DNA from: an uncultured Selenomonadaceae bacterium
Lineage (GTDB): Bacteria; Bacillota; Negativicutes; Selenomonadales; Selenomonadaceae
DNA length: 15,360 bases
Direction: 5' to 3'
Assembly: GCA_905236145.1 (NCBI GenBank)
Contig: CAJOOE010000110.1
Span: 1-15,360, forward strand
Below, in pieces: positions 7,178-14,763 of this stretch (position 1 is its first letter; each line of letters opens with the position of its first letter). Made by a program: the position numbers and the translations under genes. The notes beneath the pieces were generated by a model. The model was not told the DNA's origin. It made no database searches and saw only the letters and a list, made by a program, of their open reading frames with translations.

Positions 7178-9364
7178 TTATTTCAATCTGCCGTCAATTT
7201 TGAAAGTTCCCTTGACGGTTTCTTTTCTGTGACAATGCGGACACTCATTCGCAATAATTCCGGTGTAGCCGCAGACCGGATCTCTGTCAACCGGATGATT
7301 TATCGAAAAATATCCCATTTCCGCATCGTGCATGGCTCGAACGACAGCCTCAAACGCAGAAAGATTTTTTGTCGGGTCGCCGTCAATTTCAATGTAAGCA
7401 ATATGCCCGGCATTTTCCAGAGCGTGATAAGGTGCTTCAATCCGGATTTTATCGACCGCACAAATCGGAAAGTAAACCGGAACATGGCTTGAATTTGTCA
7501 TATAGTCGCGGTCGGTAACGCCTTTAATTATCCCGTACTTCTTTTTGTTGGAGCGTTGGAATTGTCCGGCGGTAGATTCTGCGGGGGTGCCGAAAGTCGT
7601 CCAATTTCTGCGTTCCGCTTGAGCATAGGAATTTGTCTTTTCGCGGAGGTGACCGACGATTTTCAAGCCGAGTTCCTGAGCCTCTTCGCTCTCTCCGTGA
7701 TGTTTGCCGATGAGAGCGACAAGACATTCGGCAAGACCGCAAAAGCCGATTGAATAACTTGCGTGTTTCAAAACTTCGCGAATTTGATCTCCCGGTTTCA
7801 AATTTTCCGATCCCATCCACACGCCCTGACCCATGAGGAACGGGAAATTATAGACGTGTTTTTCTTCTATCGTGTGAAGTCTGAATAAAAGATAATCGTG
7901 AGAAATTTTTATGTACTTGTCGAAAAGCTCAAAAAATTTATCAATATTCCCTTTTGCCTCAAGTGCAAGTTTGGGAAGGTTAATCGTGACGAATGCAAAA
8001 TTTCCGCGAGAACCGGATTCCTCCGGCCCGTTCAAATTTGACATTACGCGAGTTCTGCAACCCATTGTCGCAACGTAACTGTTATAATTTCCGGGCTTGT
8101 AATATTGTAAATTGTACGGTGCGTCAAGGTTTACGAAATTCGGGAAAAGTCTTTTCGCACTGACCCGGCAAGCCTGTCTGAATAAATCATAATTCGGATC
8201 GTCAACATTGTAATTTACGCCGGCTTTGAGTTGAAAAACGCTTATCGGGAAAATCGGAGTTTCGCCGTTACCCAATCCGGCATCAATCGCATTCAAAACT
8301 TCGCGGGTGGCAAGTCTGCCTTCCGGCGAAGTGTCCATGCCGTAATTTATCGAACTGAAAGGAACTTGAGCACCTGCACGGCTGTGCAGAGTATTAAAAT
8401 TATGAATGAGAGCTTCCATGGCCTGGTGAGTTTCCTCTTCGACACTCACGCAAGCCCGCTTGTAAATTTTTTCGGCAATTTCTTTCGAGCCGACGACCGC
8501 CGCAAGATTTTCGACGGCGGCGGGATTTTCTTTTTCGGAATAAGTGCAAATATCAAAATTTATTTCGGCTTGCGGCTTTATGTCGCAAAATTCGCATGCC
8601 GTTTCGACGGCGGATTTTAAAGATTTTTTGAAAGATTTTCTCACGCCCTCCGCCATGGCGTAATCGAAAGCATTGATTGACTGACCGCCGAACATATCAT
8701 TTTGATTTGACTGAATGGCGATACAGGCAAGCGACGAATAAGAGCGGATCGAATTGGGTTCGCGAAGGAAACCGTGTCCGGTAGAAAATCCGCCGTGAAA
8801 AAGTTTAAGCAGGTCAATTTGACAGCAGTTGAACGTGATGAGCGAAAAGTCTTTGTCGTGAATGTGGATAAAGTCCTCTTTGTCGGCCTCCGCATATTCC
8901 GCCGGCAAAACATAGTTGTCAACGAAATGTTTCGCCCCTTCCGCACCGAGTTTCAACATAATTCCCATTGATGCGTCGGTATTGATGTTGGCGTTATCGC
9001 GTTTCAAATCCACGTCCACCGAGTCGGCAAAGAAAATGTCGCGGTAGGTATCCATGAGTTTTTTTTGAGCGGCACGGCGTTGAGCGTGTTTTTGCCGGTA
9101 AACAATGTACTGTTTCGCCACATCAAAAAAGCCGCTCTGCATTAAAGATTCTTCAACTTGGTCTTGAATTTCTTCAACGCCTATGCTGTCGTGATCTGCG
9201 ATAGCCGCCTCAATGTCATTCGTGACTTTTTCCACGTCTTCGTCGGACAGCCGATACTCCGGCTTTGTCGCGTCGCGGTTCGCTCCGACAATCGCATTGT
9301 AAATTTTGCTGCGGTCGTAACTGACTGTGTTTCCGGCTCGCTTTGTTACGGTCTTGAGCTTCAT
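7178..9364 (-). CDS. nrdD: Anaerobic (class III) ribonucleoside-triphosphate reductase, C-terminus lacks glycyl-radical motif
   Basis: Reduces ribonucleotides to deoxyribonucleotides without oxygen. 728 residues from the ATG at 9364, preceded by AAGGAAGGGG; the frame is open to 9592, but that extension overlaps the promoter. Seen: an N-terminal ATP-cone (~1-92, V-T-K-R-A-G); F-N-C-C (Cys180-181); M-G-C-R, with Cys436 aligning with the thiyl-radical cysteine by family pattern; G-F-C-G-L-A-E-C; and a zinc-type cluster of Cys698 (V-C-G-Y-T-G) with Cys708 and Cys711 (C-P-H-C). The family normally continues into an R-R-x-x-G-Y-L glycyl-radical motif. Here the protein stops 17 residues after Cys711 with no such motif, and only 48 bases remain before sbp. 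No nrdG activase is adjacent. It may be a truncated allele, or the radical domain may be supplied in trans. Confidence 0.93.
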   Translation of the reverse strand: MKLKTVTKRAGNTVSYDRSKIYNAIVGANRDATKPEYRLSDEDVEKVTNDIEAAIADHDSIGVEEIQDQVEESLMQSGFFDVAKQYIVYRQKHAQRRAAQKKLMDTYRDIFFADSVDVDLKRDNANINTDASMGIMLKLGAEGAKHFVDNYVLPAEYAEADKEDFIHIHDKDFSLITFNCCQIDLLKLFHGGFSTGHGFLREPNSIRSYSSLACIAIQSNQNDMFGGQSINAFDYAMAEGVRKSFKKSLKSAVETACEFCDIKPQAEINFDICTYSEKENPAAVENLAAVVGSKEIAEKIYKRACVSVEEETHQAMEALIHNFNTLHSRAGAQVPFSSINYGMDTSPEGRLATREVLNAIDAGLGNGETPIFPISVFQLKAGVNYNVDDPNYDLFRQACRVSAKRLFPNFVNLDAPYNLQYYKPGNYNSYVATMGCRTRVMSNLNGPEESGSRGNFAFVTINLPKLALEAKGNIDKFFELFDKYIKISHDYLLFRLHTIEEKHVYNFPFLMGQGVWMGSENLKPGDQIREVLKHASYSIGFCGLAECLVALIGKHHGESEEAQELGLKIVGHLREKTNSYAQAERRNWTTFGTPAESTAGQFQRSNKKKYGIIKGVTDRDYMTNSSHVPVYFPICAVDKIRIEAPYHALENAGHIAYIEIDGDPTKNLSAFEAVVRAMHDAEMGYFSINHPVDRDPVCGYTGIIANECPHCHRKETVKGTFKIDGRLK

Positions 9365-9399
9365 TTTGATTTTCCCCTTCCTTTTAGAGTAGTGGCAGG

Positions 9400-9428
9400 A
9401 TTTTATCAAAGTTTGCCTGTGTTTACAA
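9400..9428 (-). promoter_or_regulatory. nrdD promoter (sigma-70 type)
   Basis: On the minus strand, TTGTAA (9428-9423) and TAAAAT (9405-9400) are separated by exactly 17 bp, 36 bases before the nrdD ATG. I looked for paired NrdR boxes upstream and did not recognise any. Confidence 0.65.
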
Positions 9429-9581
9429 GAATAAAAACCGGCGAAAATTCCGGAAAAACAAAGTTTTGACGAGTATGGAAAATTTACTTCAAATAATTCT
9501 GTGCCACACGTACAAAAAAAAAGAAAACATTTGACGAATTTAACGCAAAACGATGACTTGACAAGGTTGAACGGCGGCAAA

Positions 9582-10436
9582 TCAATCTTCAACTTCTCTC
9601 AAAAGTTTTTCGACATAGGAAGGCAGAGCGAACGCACCTTTGTGAAGTTTGGGGTTGTAATAATTTGTTTGCAGGTTCAAAGATTTCCAGCTTTCAAAAT
9701 TAACTCCCGCAATCGGGTGAAATTTTTTCGACGCAAAACCGAAAAGCCAATGCCCGGAAGGATAGGTCGGAATATGAAGTTGATAAACGCGGCTTATGGG
9801 AAAAGAACTTACTATTCTTTTGTGAGCCCGTTGCATGGCAACCGCGTCTTTTTTGTAGTAAGGATTTTCGTGCTGATTAACCATAATTCCGTCGGACTTC
9901 AAAGCGTTGCAGCAGTTGCCGTAAAATTCTTTTGTAAAAAGACCTTCACCCGGCCCGAAAGGATCCGTCGAATCGACGATAATCAAGTCATATTCATTTT
10001 CCCGGCGGCGAACGAATTTCAAGCCGTCCTCAAAAAATATTTTTACTCGCGGATTGTCCAGGCAAGCGGCAGTTTGAGGAAGAAATTTTTTACAGGCACG
10101 GACGACGGTTTCGTCAATTTCCACAAGGTCAATATTTTCCACCGTGTCATATTTCAAAAGTTCGCGAGCCGTCCCGCCGTCACCGCCGCCGACAAGCAAG
10201 ACATTTTTAATTTTCGGATTGACGCACATCGGCACATGAGAAATCATTTCGTGATAAATAAATTCGTCCTTCTCCGTCAGCATCATACAGCCGTCGAGTA
10301 CAAGAAACCTGCCGAATTCTGCGGAATCAAAAATATCTACCCGTTGAAATTCGCTTGTTTCCGAAAAAAGTTGCCGATCCACTTTAATTGAAAATTTTAC
10401 GTTCGGCGTGTGTTGTTCAGAAAACCAAAGTTCCAT
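9582..10436 (-). CDS. speE: Spermidine synthase (polyamine aminopropyltransferase)
   Basis: Moves the aminopropyl group of decarboxylated S-adenosylmethionine onto putrescine or a similar diamine. 284 residues, the usual length for the family. Seen: an N-terminal beta domain (E-L-W-F-S-E); the AdoMet-fold motif V-G-G-G-D-G-G-T-A-R-E; the acidic loop V-E-I-D-E ending the next strand; and the catalytic D-S-T-D-P-F-G-P gatekeeper loop. The ATG has AAGGAG (10450-10445) at 8-nt spacing. Only 15 bases separate it from the glycosyltransferase stop, so the two are one operon. No speD is visible in the window. In diderm Firmicutes polyamines such as cadaverine can decorate the cell wall, so a link to the neighbouring envelope genes is possible but speculative. 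Confidence 0.96.
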   Translation of the reverse strand: MELWFSEQHTPNVKFSIKVDRQLFSETSEFQRVDIFDSAEFGRFLVLDGCMMLTEKDEFIYHEMISHVPMCVNPKIKNVLLVGGGDGGTARELLKYDTVENIDLVEIDETVVRACKKFLPQTAACLDNPRVKIFFEDGLKFVRRRENEYDLIIVDSTDPFGPGEGLFTKEFYGNCCNALKSDGIMVNQHENPYYKKDAVAMQRAHKRIVSSFPISRVYQLHIPTYPSGHWLFGFASKKFHPIAGVNFESWKSLNLQTNYYNPKLHKGAFALPSYVEKLLREVED

Positions 10437-10451
10437 ATAAGAATCTCCTTT

Positions 10452-11774
10452 TTACTCCGTCAAAACGGCTTGATTTTTTTTAAAGACCGAAAACGCCTGC
10501 AATAAATCCTTCAATCTTGTCAGTCTGTCGTAAACGTCCATTCTTACCGACTTTTTATAAACGTCTGCCAAATTTATCAAAATTTTCTCGGAAACTTTTA
10601 AAATGTTTTCGATAATCGGATAAGGCAAAATTAAAATTTTGGGCAGTTCACTCAAGAACATTTCGGCATCCGAAATATTTACGGGTGAAGAAGTCAAAAC
10701 TTTCAATACGGCTTTTAAAGACAATTCTTCAAAAAATTTTCCGGCAGACTCATCCGAAAGTTCTTTTTGAAAATATGACGCAACGGCTCTGCAAGTCAAA
10801 AAAGTTTCCATTTTGCCGACAAAAAAATCTTTCGGCAAATCTTTTGAAAGCATGGGCAATAAATTATCTCCCAAAGCCTTGAGAAGTCTTTCGCTCGAAT
10901 TTTCGGTTGCCCCTCCCCCGGCGGACACTTTTTCTTTCCGAGCGGCACGGTATTTTAAAATCTCATCGTCGAAAACTTCGTTACGATCTCCATTTTCAAA
11001 ATCTTCCCGAGAATATGCGGGAAAACCGGTCGGAACGTCTGCCCTTCCCCTTTTATGTTTCAGTTGATATTCTTCCCAAGATTTTGTGACGTAGTGATTC
11101 AGTATAATTTTTTTGTCTGTAATCGGATAATTGAAATATCGTTTGACCGGCTCTCCGGATTCGTTGACGGTGCTGCAATTCATAAAACATTTTGCCAAAT
11201 GCGGATTCACATAATATTCCACAAATCGCGGATTGACTATTGTTTTGACGTGAGCATTTCCAAAATAAAGTTCTGCGTCTTTTTCGGAATCGGTGAAATC
11301 ATTGGGAGCCCTGTACAAAAATCTTTCCAAAACTCCGCGTGACCAATCGGCTTTTTCCGCTCCGCCGGAACCGAACATATGCCAATTTACGGACAATCCG
11401 ACGGCATTATTTTTCCCCGATAAAATTTCGTCGAGAACTTCCGGAACAGTTTTGTTGTCTTTCGGAAAAATAAATTCGTCGGCATCGATAAAAGCAATAT
11501 ATCTGCAGAAAAATTTCCAATCCCTCAACGCTCCGGCGTAAGCCGGAATTTGCATCATACTGCCCGGAAAGTCAATCAAAGTAACTTTTCCGCTCTCAAT
11601 GTAAGGCTGCAAAATTTCTTTTGTGTTGTCGGTACTCCCGTTGTTGTAGAGAATAAAATGATCTGCTCCCGCAAGCAAATGATAGTCGATCCATTCTTTT
11701 ATGTAGCGACCTTCATCTTTTATTATCGCGGCAATCGCGAAGTCGTACATAAACAAATTTTTGTCGGCAACCAT
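10452..11774 (-). CDS. Glycosyltransferase family 2-like (GT92/DUF23-like) with helical C-terminal extension
   Basis: 440 residues. The N-terminal ~280 form a GT-A-type glycosyltransferase: I-I-K-D-E-G-R-Y-I-K-E-W-I-D-Y-H near residue 17; Y-N-N-G-S-T-D-N-T; the metal-binding D-A-D in A-F-I-D-A-D-E-F; and H-Y-V-T-K-S-W-E-E-Y near the end of the domain. This is the pattern of the Glyco_tranf_2_4/GT92 group, which builds surface polysaccharides or modifies glycans; the sugar substrate cannot be told. Residues ~285-440 are predicted helical and match no domain I recognise. The ATG at 11774 follows AGGTGT at suitable spacing. It is the first gene of a pair with speE and lies 74 bases after the HlyD-like gene with no clear terminator between. 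There are no transmembrane segments, so it is probably cytoplasmic. Confidence 0.87.
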   Translation of the reverse strand: MVADKNLFMYDFAIAAIIKDEGRYIKEWIDYHLLAGADHFILYNNGSTDNTKEILQPYIESGKVTLIDFPGSMMQIPAYAGALRDWKFFCRYIAFIDADEFIFPKDNKTVPEVLDEILSGKNNAVGLSVNWHMFGSGGAEKADWSRGVLERFLYRAPNDFTDSEKDAELYFGNAHVKTIVNPRFVEYYVNPHLAKCFMNCSTVNESGEPVKRYFNYPITDKKIILNHYVTKSWEEYQLKHKRGRADVPTGFPAYSREDFENGDRNEVFDDEILKYRAARKEKVSAGGGATENSSERLLKALGDNLLPMLSKDLPKDFFVGKMETFLTCRAVASYFQKELSDESAGKFFEELSLKAVLKVLTSSPVNISDAEMFLSELPKILILPYPIIENILKVSEKILINLADVYKKSVRMDVYDRLTRLKDLLQAFSVFKKNQAVLTE

Positions 11775-11848
11775 ATTTTACCACACCTTTCAGTAATTCA
11801 GTAACGAAACGTTTGAGCGTCGGGAATCCGAAAAACCCGGTCGATTTT

Positions 11849-12874
11849 TTAAATTTTAAATTCCACCTTTGCTTGAGTATTCGGCTTTAATTCGGCATCG
11901 GCGGGCAAAGAAATTTTTATTGTAAATTTGTCGTTCGGCTTGACTTCGTCGGTCGAATTTTCTTCCGGTTCTTCCGGCAAAATTTTTTCAATGACCGTGC
12001 CGGAAAAATTCTTGCCGTCAATCGAATAATTCGCAAGTTTGCCGAGCGGTATCCGGGTAAAAATTTCTTCCGAAACTTCAGCCTCAATCCATAAATCGTT
12101 GCCGCCGCCGATTTTCGCGGAAACATCACCGGCATTTACTTCATTTTCCGGAGTTGTATTATAATAAATAATTCCGTCAATCGGTGCGATTAAATCCGTT
12201 TCTCTCGCCTGCTGTCTTGCCACGTTCAAAGACAGTTCCGCCTGTTTTATCGCCTTTTCCGCTCCGGATAAAACTTCCGGCGGCGTGGCTTGATATTGTT
12301 CGACGTACTCTATCACAAAATCGACATTGGGATTTGTTTCGACAACCGGATTTTTCGGAGCGGTTGCCTTTGCTTTTTCATAATCTTCCCTCGCCTTGTC
12401 CCTTTCTTTGCCGCTGACCGCTCCCATTTCGTAAAGTTCGTTCATTCTGTTCGCCCGTTCTTCAAGAGTTGCCAGCGTCGAAACTTTTCCGTTCAATTTC
12501 GGTTTCGGTCTTTTTACCGGCACTTTTACAATTTTTCCTGTCTTTAATTCGGCGTAATTTCTTTTGGCAAGGTTGACGGTATTTTCAAGCTGTTCGATTT
12601 CTTCCGGAGTGACGCTTACTTCCAGCCGGGCAATCACGTCGCCCGCCTTGACTTCATCGCCGTCGGAAAAAGTATTTTCCTTAATTTTTCCCTTCGTCAA
12701 CGCTCTGACGGAAAGCATTGTCCCGGTGACTTTTGCGTTGTTGATTTTTATAATTTTGTCCCCGTGCCAATAATTAAATTCCGCATAACCGACGACCGCC
12801 GCCGCCGTCAAAATCCCGGCAAGACCGAAAGTTATTGTTTTTTTCGCCTTGCCGGTCAAATCAATATTTTGCAT
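11849..12874 (-). CDS. HlyD/EmrA-type periplasmic adaptor (membrane fusion) protein
   Basis: 341 residues from the ATG at 12874. The frame is open to 12994, but that stretch holds an intergenic repeat. Seen: a short cytoplasmic N-terminus; one membrane segment at ~13-31; the first biotinyl-lipoyl half (K-G-K-I-K-E-N-x-F-S-D-G-D-E-V-K-A-G-D-V-I); a charged, partly coiled-coil hairpin (~100-220); the second lipoyl half (D-L-I-A-P-I-D-G-I-I, then V-N-A-G-D); and a beta-barrel domain. Such adaptors link an inner-membrane exporter (MFS, ABC or RND) to an outer-membrane channel. No transporter partner is adjacent; the next gene is a glycosyltransferase. Its presence fits a diderm envelope. The ribosome site (GGGAAGTGG) is weak. 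Confidence 0.9.
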   Translation of the reverse strand: MQNIDLTGKAKKTITFGLAGILTAAAVVGYAEFNYWHGDKIIKINNAKVTGTMLSVRALTKGKIKENTFSDGDEVKAGDVIARLEVSVTPEEIEQLENTVNLAKRNYAELKTGKIVKVPVKRPKPKLNGKVSTLATLEERANRMNELYEMGAVSGKERDKAREDYEKAKATAPKNPVVETNPNVDFVIEYVEQYQATPPEVLSGAEKAIKQAELSLNVARQQARETDLIAPIDGIIYYNTTPENEVNAGDVSAKIGGGNDLWIEAEVSEEIFTRIPLGKLANYSIDGKNFSGTVIEKILPEEPEENSTDEVKPNDKFTIKISLPADAELKPNTQAKVEFKI

Positions 12875-12898
12875 TTCGTTTCCACTTCCCGGAAATAA

Positions 12899-12930
12899 TT
12901 TTTTCTGCCAAATTTTCAATTCCCCTGCAA
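12899..12930 (-). repeat. 32-bp intergenic repeat, copy 2
   Basis: The exact reverse-strand copy of 2008-2039. It ends 24 bases before the adaptor gene's ATG and reads in frame into it as the same Gly-Glu-Leu-Lys-Ile-Trp-Gln-Lys-Lys. Its upstream end is the left arm of the large inverted repeat at 12924-12974. Confidence 0.85.
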
Positions 12931-12974
12931 AAAAAATTTTAATCGGATTTTTCTTCGACAAATTTTTTTGCAGG
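12924..12974. repeat. Inverted repeat in the divergent intergenic region
   Basis: CCTGCAAAAAAA (12924-12935) and TTTTTTTGCAGG (12963-12974) are perfect 12-bp inverted arms, extended by A/T pairing with a one-base slip, around ~27 bases. It sits between the divergent starts of the adaptor gene (12874) and the CYTH gene (13034). The right arm is therefore a third, partial copy of the start of the 32-bp repeat, pointing towards the CYTH gene. Confidence 0.7.
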
Positions 12975-13033
12975 AAAATATTTTCGGCGGGCAAATTAAA
13001 CAGTTAAATTTTATTTTGAAAGACGGCGGGAAA

Positions 13034-13489
13034 ATGGCAAGGGAAATTGAAAGAAAATTTTTGGTGAACGAAAAAAAATTATCGACCGAAAAACTTGATG
13101 CCGGCGAAAAAATTGCACAAGGTTATTTATCGACAGACCCGGAAAAAACAGTCCGCGTCCGTTTGAAAGGCGGCTCCGGATTTTTGACTGTCAAAGGCAA
13201 GACCGTCGGAATAACGCGAACGGAATTTGAATATAAAATTCCGGTTGACGATGCGAGAGAACTTTTAAAACTTTGCGAACCGAACGTCTTAAAAAAAATT
13301 CGGCGAAAGATCGAATACGCCGGGCATATTTGGGAGATTGATTTTTTTGAAGGACGGCACGAAGGGCTGATTTTGGCTGAAGTCGAAATTAAATCCGAAA
13401 ATGAAGTCGTCCGGTTGCCGGAGTGGATTGAAAGGGAAGTTTCCGACGACCCGCAATATTTCAACTCCGCACTCTCAAAAATTTCTTGA
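13034..13489 (+). CDS. CYTH domain (triphosphate tunnel metalloenzyme) protein
   Basis: 151 residues. It begins Met-Ala-Arg-Glu-Ile-Glu-Arg-Lys-Phe, the E-x-E-x-K signature that starts CYTH proteins. Charged strand motifs of the beta-barrel tunnel follow: V-R-V-R-L-K, F-L-T-V-K-G, R-x-E-F-E-Y-K-I, K-K-I-R-R-K and A-E-V-E-I-K. Bacterial members are usually inorganic triphosphatases that cleave tripolyphosphate or nucleoside triphosphates with Mg or Mn; adenylate cyclase activity occurs in a minority. The frame opens at 12968, but the signature places the true start at 13034, with only a weak GGCGGG upstream. The thioesterase gene begins 23 bases after the stop, suggesting an operon. Cytoplasmic. 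Confidence 0.9.
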   Translation: MAREIERKFLVNEKKLSTEKLDAGEKIAQGYLSTDPEKTVRVRLKGGSGFLTVKGKTVGITRTEFEYKIPVDDARELLKLCEPNVLKKIRRKIEYAGHIWEIDFFEGRHEGLILAEVEIKSENEVVRLPEWIEREVSDDPQYFNSALSKIS

Positions 13490-13512
13490 AAAATGACGGA
13501 GGTTATAAAGTT

Positions 13513-13920
13513 ATGGATTTTGAAAATTTGAAACCGGGATTGTCGAATGTCGAGGAAATGACGGTGACGGAAGGAGAAACCGCTTTAAAAGCCGGCTCCG
13601 GCAGTTTGAAAGTTTTGGCTACTCCGGTGATGGTCTGCCTTATGGAGAAGGCGGCGACAAATTTGGCGGAAAAAAATCTGCCGCCGGAATTTACTTCTGT
13701 CGGGACTTCGCTTGAAATAAAGCATATTGCACCGACGCCGGTAAATATGAAAATACGGACAAAGGCGATTTTGACGGAGATTGACGGCAGAAAGTTGATT
13801 TTTGAAGTTTCCGCCGCAGATGAAGTCGAAGAAATCGGAAAGGGACGGCATGAAAGATTTATCGTCAAACGCGAAAAATTTCAATCGAAGGCCGACGAAA
13901 AAATCCGGTTGCTTGTCTGA
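13513..13920 (+). CDS. FlK-like (fluoroacetyl-CoA thioesterase family) hot-dog thioesterase
   Basis: 135 residues with a single hot-dog fold. The family's catalytic trio can be placed with exact spacing: Thr37 (L-A-T-P-V-M), Glu45 (L-M-E-K-A) and His71 (K-H-I-A-P-T-P-V). The Thr-Glu and Glu-His distances (8 and 26) equal those of Thr42, Glu50 and His76 in FlK. Most such proteins in anaerobes are not linked to fluoroacetate and probably hydrolyse other short acyl-CoAs, so the substrate is unknown. Start: ATG at 13513, 9 nt after GGAGGT (13498-13503); an in-frame TTG at 13486 overlaps the CYTH stop and has no ribosome site. It is the second gene of the CYTH unit, 36 bases before the MgtC gene. 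Confidence 0.88.
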   Translation: MDFENLKPGLSNVEEMTVTEGETALKAGSGSLKVLATPVMVCLMEKAATNLAEKNLPPEFTSVGTSLEIKHIAPTPVNMKIRTKAILTEIDGRKLIFEVSAADEVEEIGKGRHERFIVKREKFQSKADEKIRLLV

Positions 13921-13956
13921 TATTTTGTTTTTTAAAATTGTGAGAGGTGAGTTTTA

Positions 13957-14622
13957 TTGATTTCCGAATGGGAACTTTTTTTCCGGTTGGCTCTTTCTTG
14001 CGTTCTCGGAGGAATTATAGGTTATGAGCGGCAGAGTCGCAGAAAATCTGCCGGACTTCGTACAAATGTTTTGGTCTGCTTGGGATCGTGTCTTATCATG
14101 GTTTTGAGTGAGGCTCTCTATCTTAAAGTCGAAGGCAGGACAAATGCCGATCCCGCACGTCTGGCGGCTCAGGTCGTAAGCGGCATAGGTTTTTTGGGAG
14201 CCGGTGCGATAATGAAGGAAGGTTTGACGGTCACCGGCTTGACGACGGCGGCTTGTCTTTGGGTTGTTTCCGGCGTCGGGCTGGCAATCGGAGCGGGATA
14301 TTATTCCGGAGCACTTTTTGCAACCGGGCTTGTCTTTGCGACTTTGGGTACTCTTTCCCGGATTGACGAATGGGTCATGCACGAGAAAAATTTGTATCTT
14401 ACAATTCACGCGAAGGACAAGCCGGGACAGCTTATGCACATAAGCACTTGCCTTGACGATATGCAGTTGAAAGTTCGCGGAGTAAAAGTTCACGCCGATG
14501 AAGATTCCGCAGACATTTTATGTATAGAGTTTGAAGTTTACAATCATCGAAGTTTGAAAAGCGTAATTGTTGTGGATGCGGTAAAGAGGATTGACGGCGT
14601 TGTAAGCGTGGACGTAAATTAA
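13957..14622 (+). CDS. MgtC/SapB family membrane protein
   Basis: 221 residues. The N-terminal ~135 contain four to five membrane segments with the family motifs G-G-I-I-G-Y-E-R-Q, K-S-A-G-L-R-T and S-G-I-G-F-L-G-A-G-A. The C-terminal ~80 are soluble and ACT-like (L-T-I-H-A-K-D-K-P-G-Q-L). MgtC is a virulence-linked inhibitor of the F-type ATPase and a Mg-stress factor in Salmonella; most homologues with this architecture are uncharacterised, so a role in Mg or ion homeostasis is inferred. The start is a TTG at 13957, with AGAGGTGA (13943-13950) just upstream. It probably shares a transcript with the two preceding genes and ends at a strong terminator. Confidence 0.92.
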   Translation: MISEWELFFRLALSCVLGGIIGYERQSRRKSAGLRTNVLVCLGSCLIMVLSEALYLKVEGRTNADPARLAAQVVSGIGFLGAGAIMKEGLTVTGLTTAACLWVVSGVGLAIGAGYYSGALFATGLVFATLGTLSRIDEWVMHEKNLYLTIHAKDKPGQLMHISTCLDDMQLKVRGVKVHADEDSADILCIEFEVYNHRSLKSVIVVDAVKRIDGVVSVDVN

Positions 14623-14628
14623 AAAATC

Positions 14629-14657
14629 AAAATCCGACGGTACATCGGATTTTTTTT
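14629..14657 (+). terminator. Intrinsic terminator after the MgtC gene
   Basis: AAAATCCGA (14629-14637) pairs with TCGGATTTT (14645-14653) across a 7-base loop. The T run continues to 14657, giving eight T in a row. It starts 6 bases after the stop codon. Confidence 0.9.
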
Positions 14658-14684
14658 GTTTTTCCGGAAAGCGTTTAATTTCTG

Positions 14685-14713
14685 TTGAGATTAAGGAAAT
14701 TTTTTTGTATAAT
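14685..14713 (+). promoter_or_regulatory. Promoter of the IMP cyclohydrolase gene
   Basis: TTGAGA (14685-14690), a 17-bp spacer and a perfect TATAAT (14708-14713). Initiation near 14720 leaves a ~44-base leader, too short for a purine riboswitch. I saw no clear PurR-type box. Confidence 0.8.
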
Positions 14714-14763
14714 CAAAACAAAACAAAGTATGAGCGGAAAGAAAAAGAAGGAGAGAAATTTTT

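Noticed and set aside
9470..9580. T-rich tract on the minus strand after speE as a terminator
   Set aside because: There is a run of nine T residues, but I could not fold a convincing stem immediately before it.
9501..10391. 296-codon plus-strand frame opposite speE
   Set aside because: The opposite strand encodes a full, motif-complete spermidine synthase; this frame has no recognisable protein features.
11789..11804. Tandem 8-bp direct repeat TTCAGTAATTCAGTAA just before the glycosyltransferase start
   Set aside because: Only two short units in AT-rich DNA, with no matching copy elsewhere. Too weak to call an operator.
14658..14763. Purine riboswitch before the IMP cyclohydrolase gene
   Set aside because: The consensus promoter at 14685-14713 leaves only about 44 bases of leader, too short for a riboswitch aptamer and expression platform.
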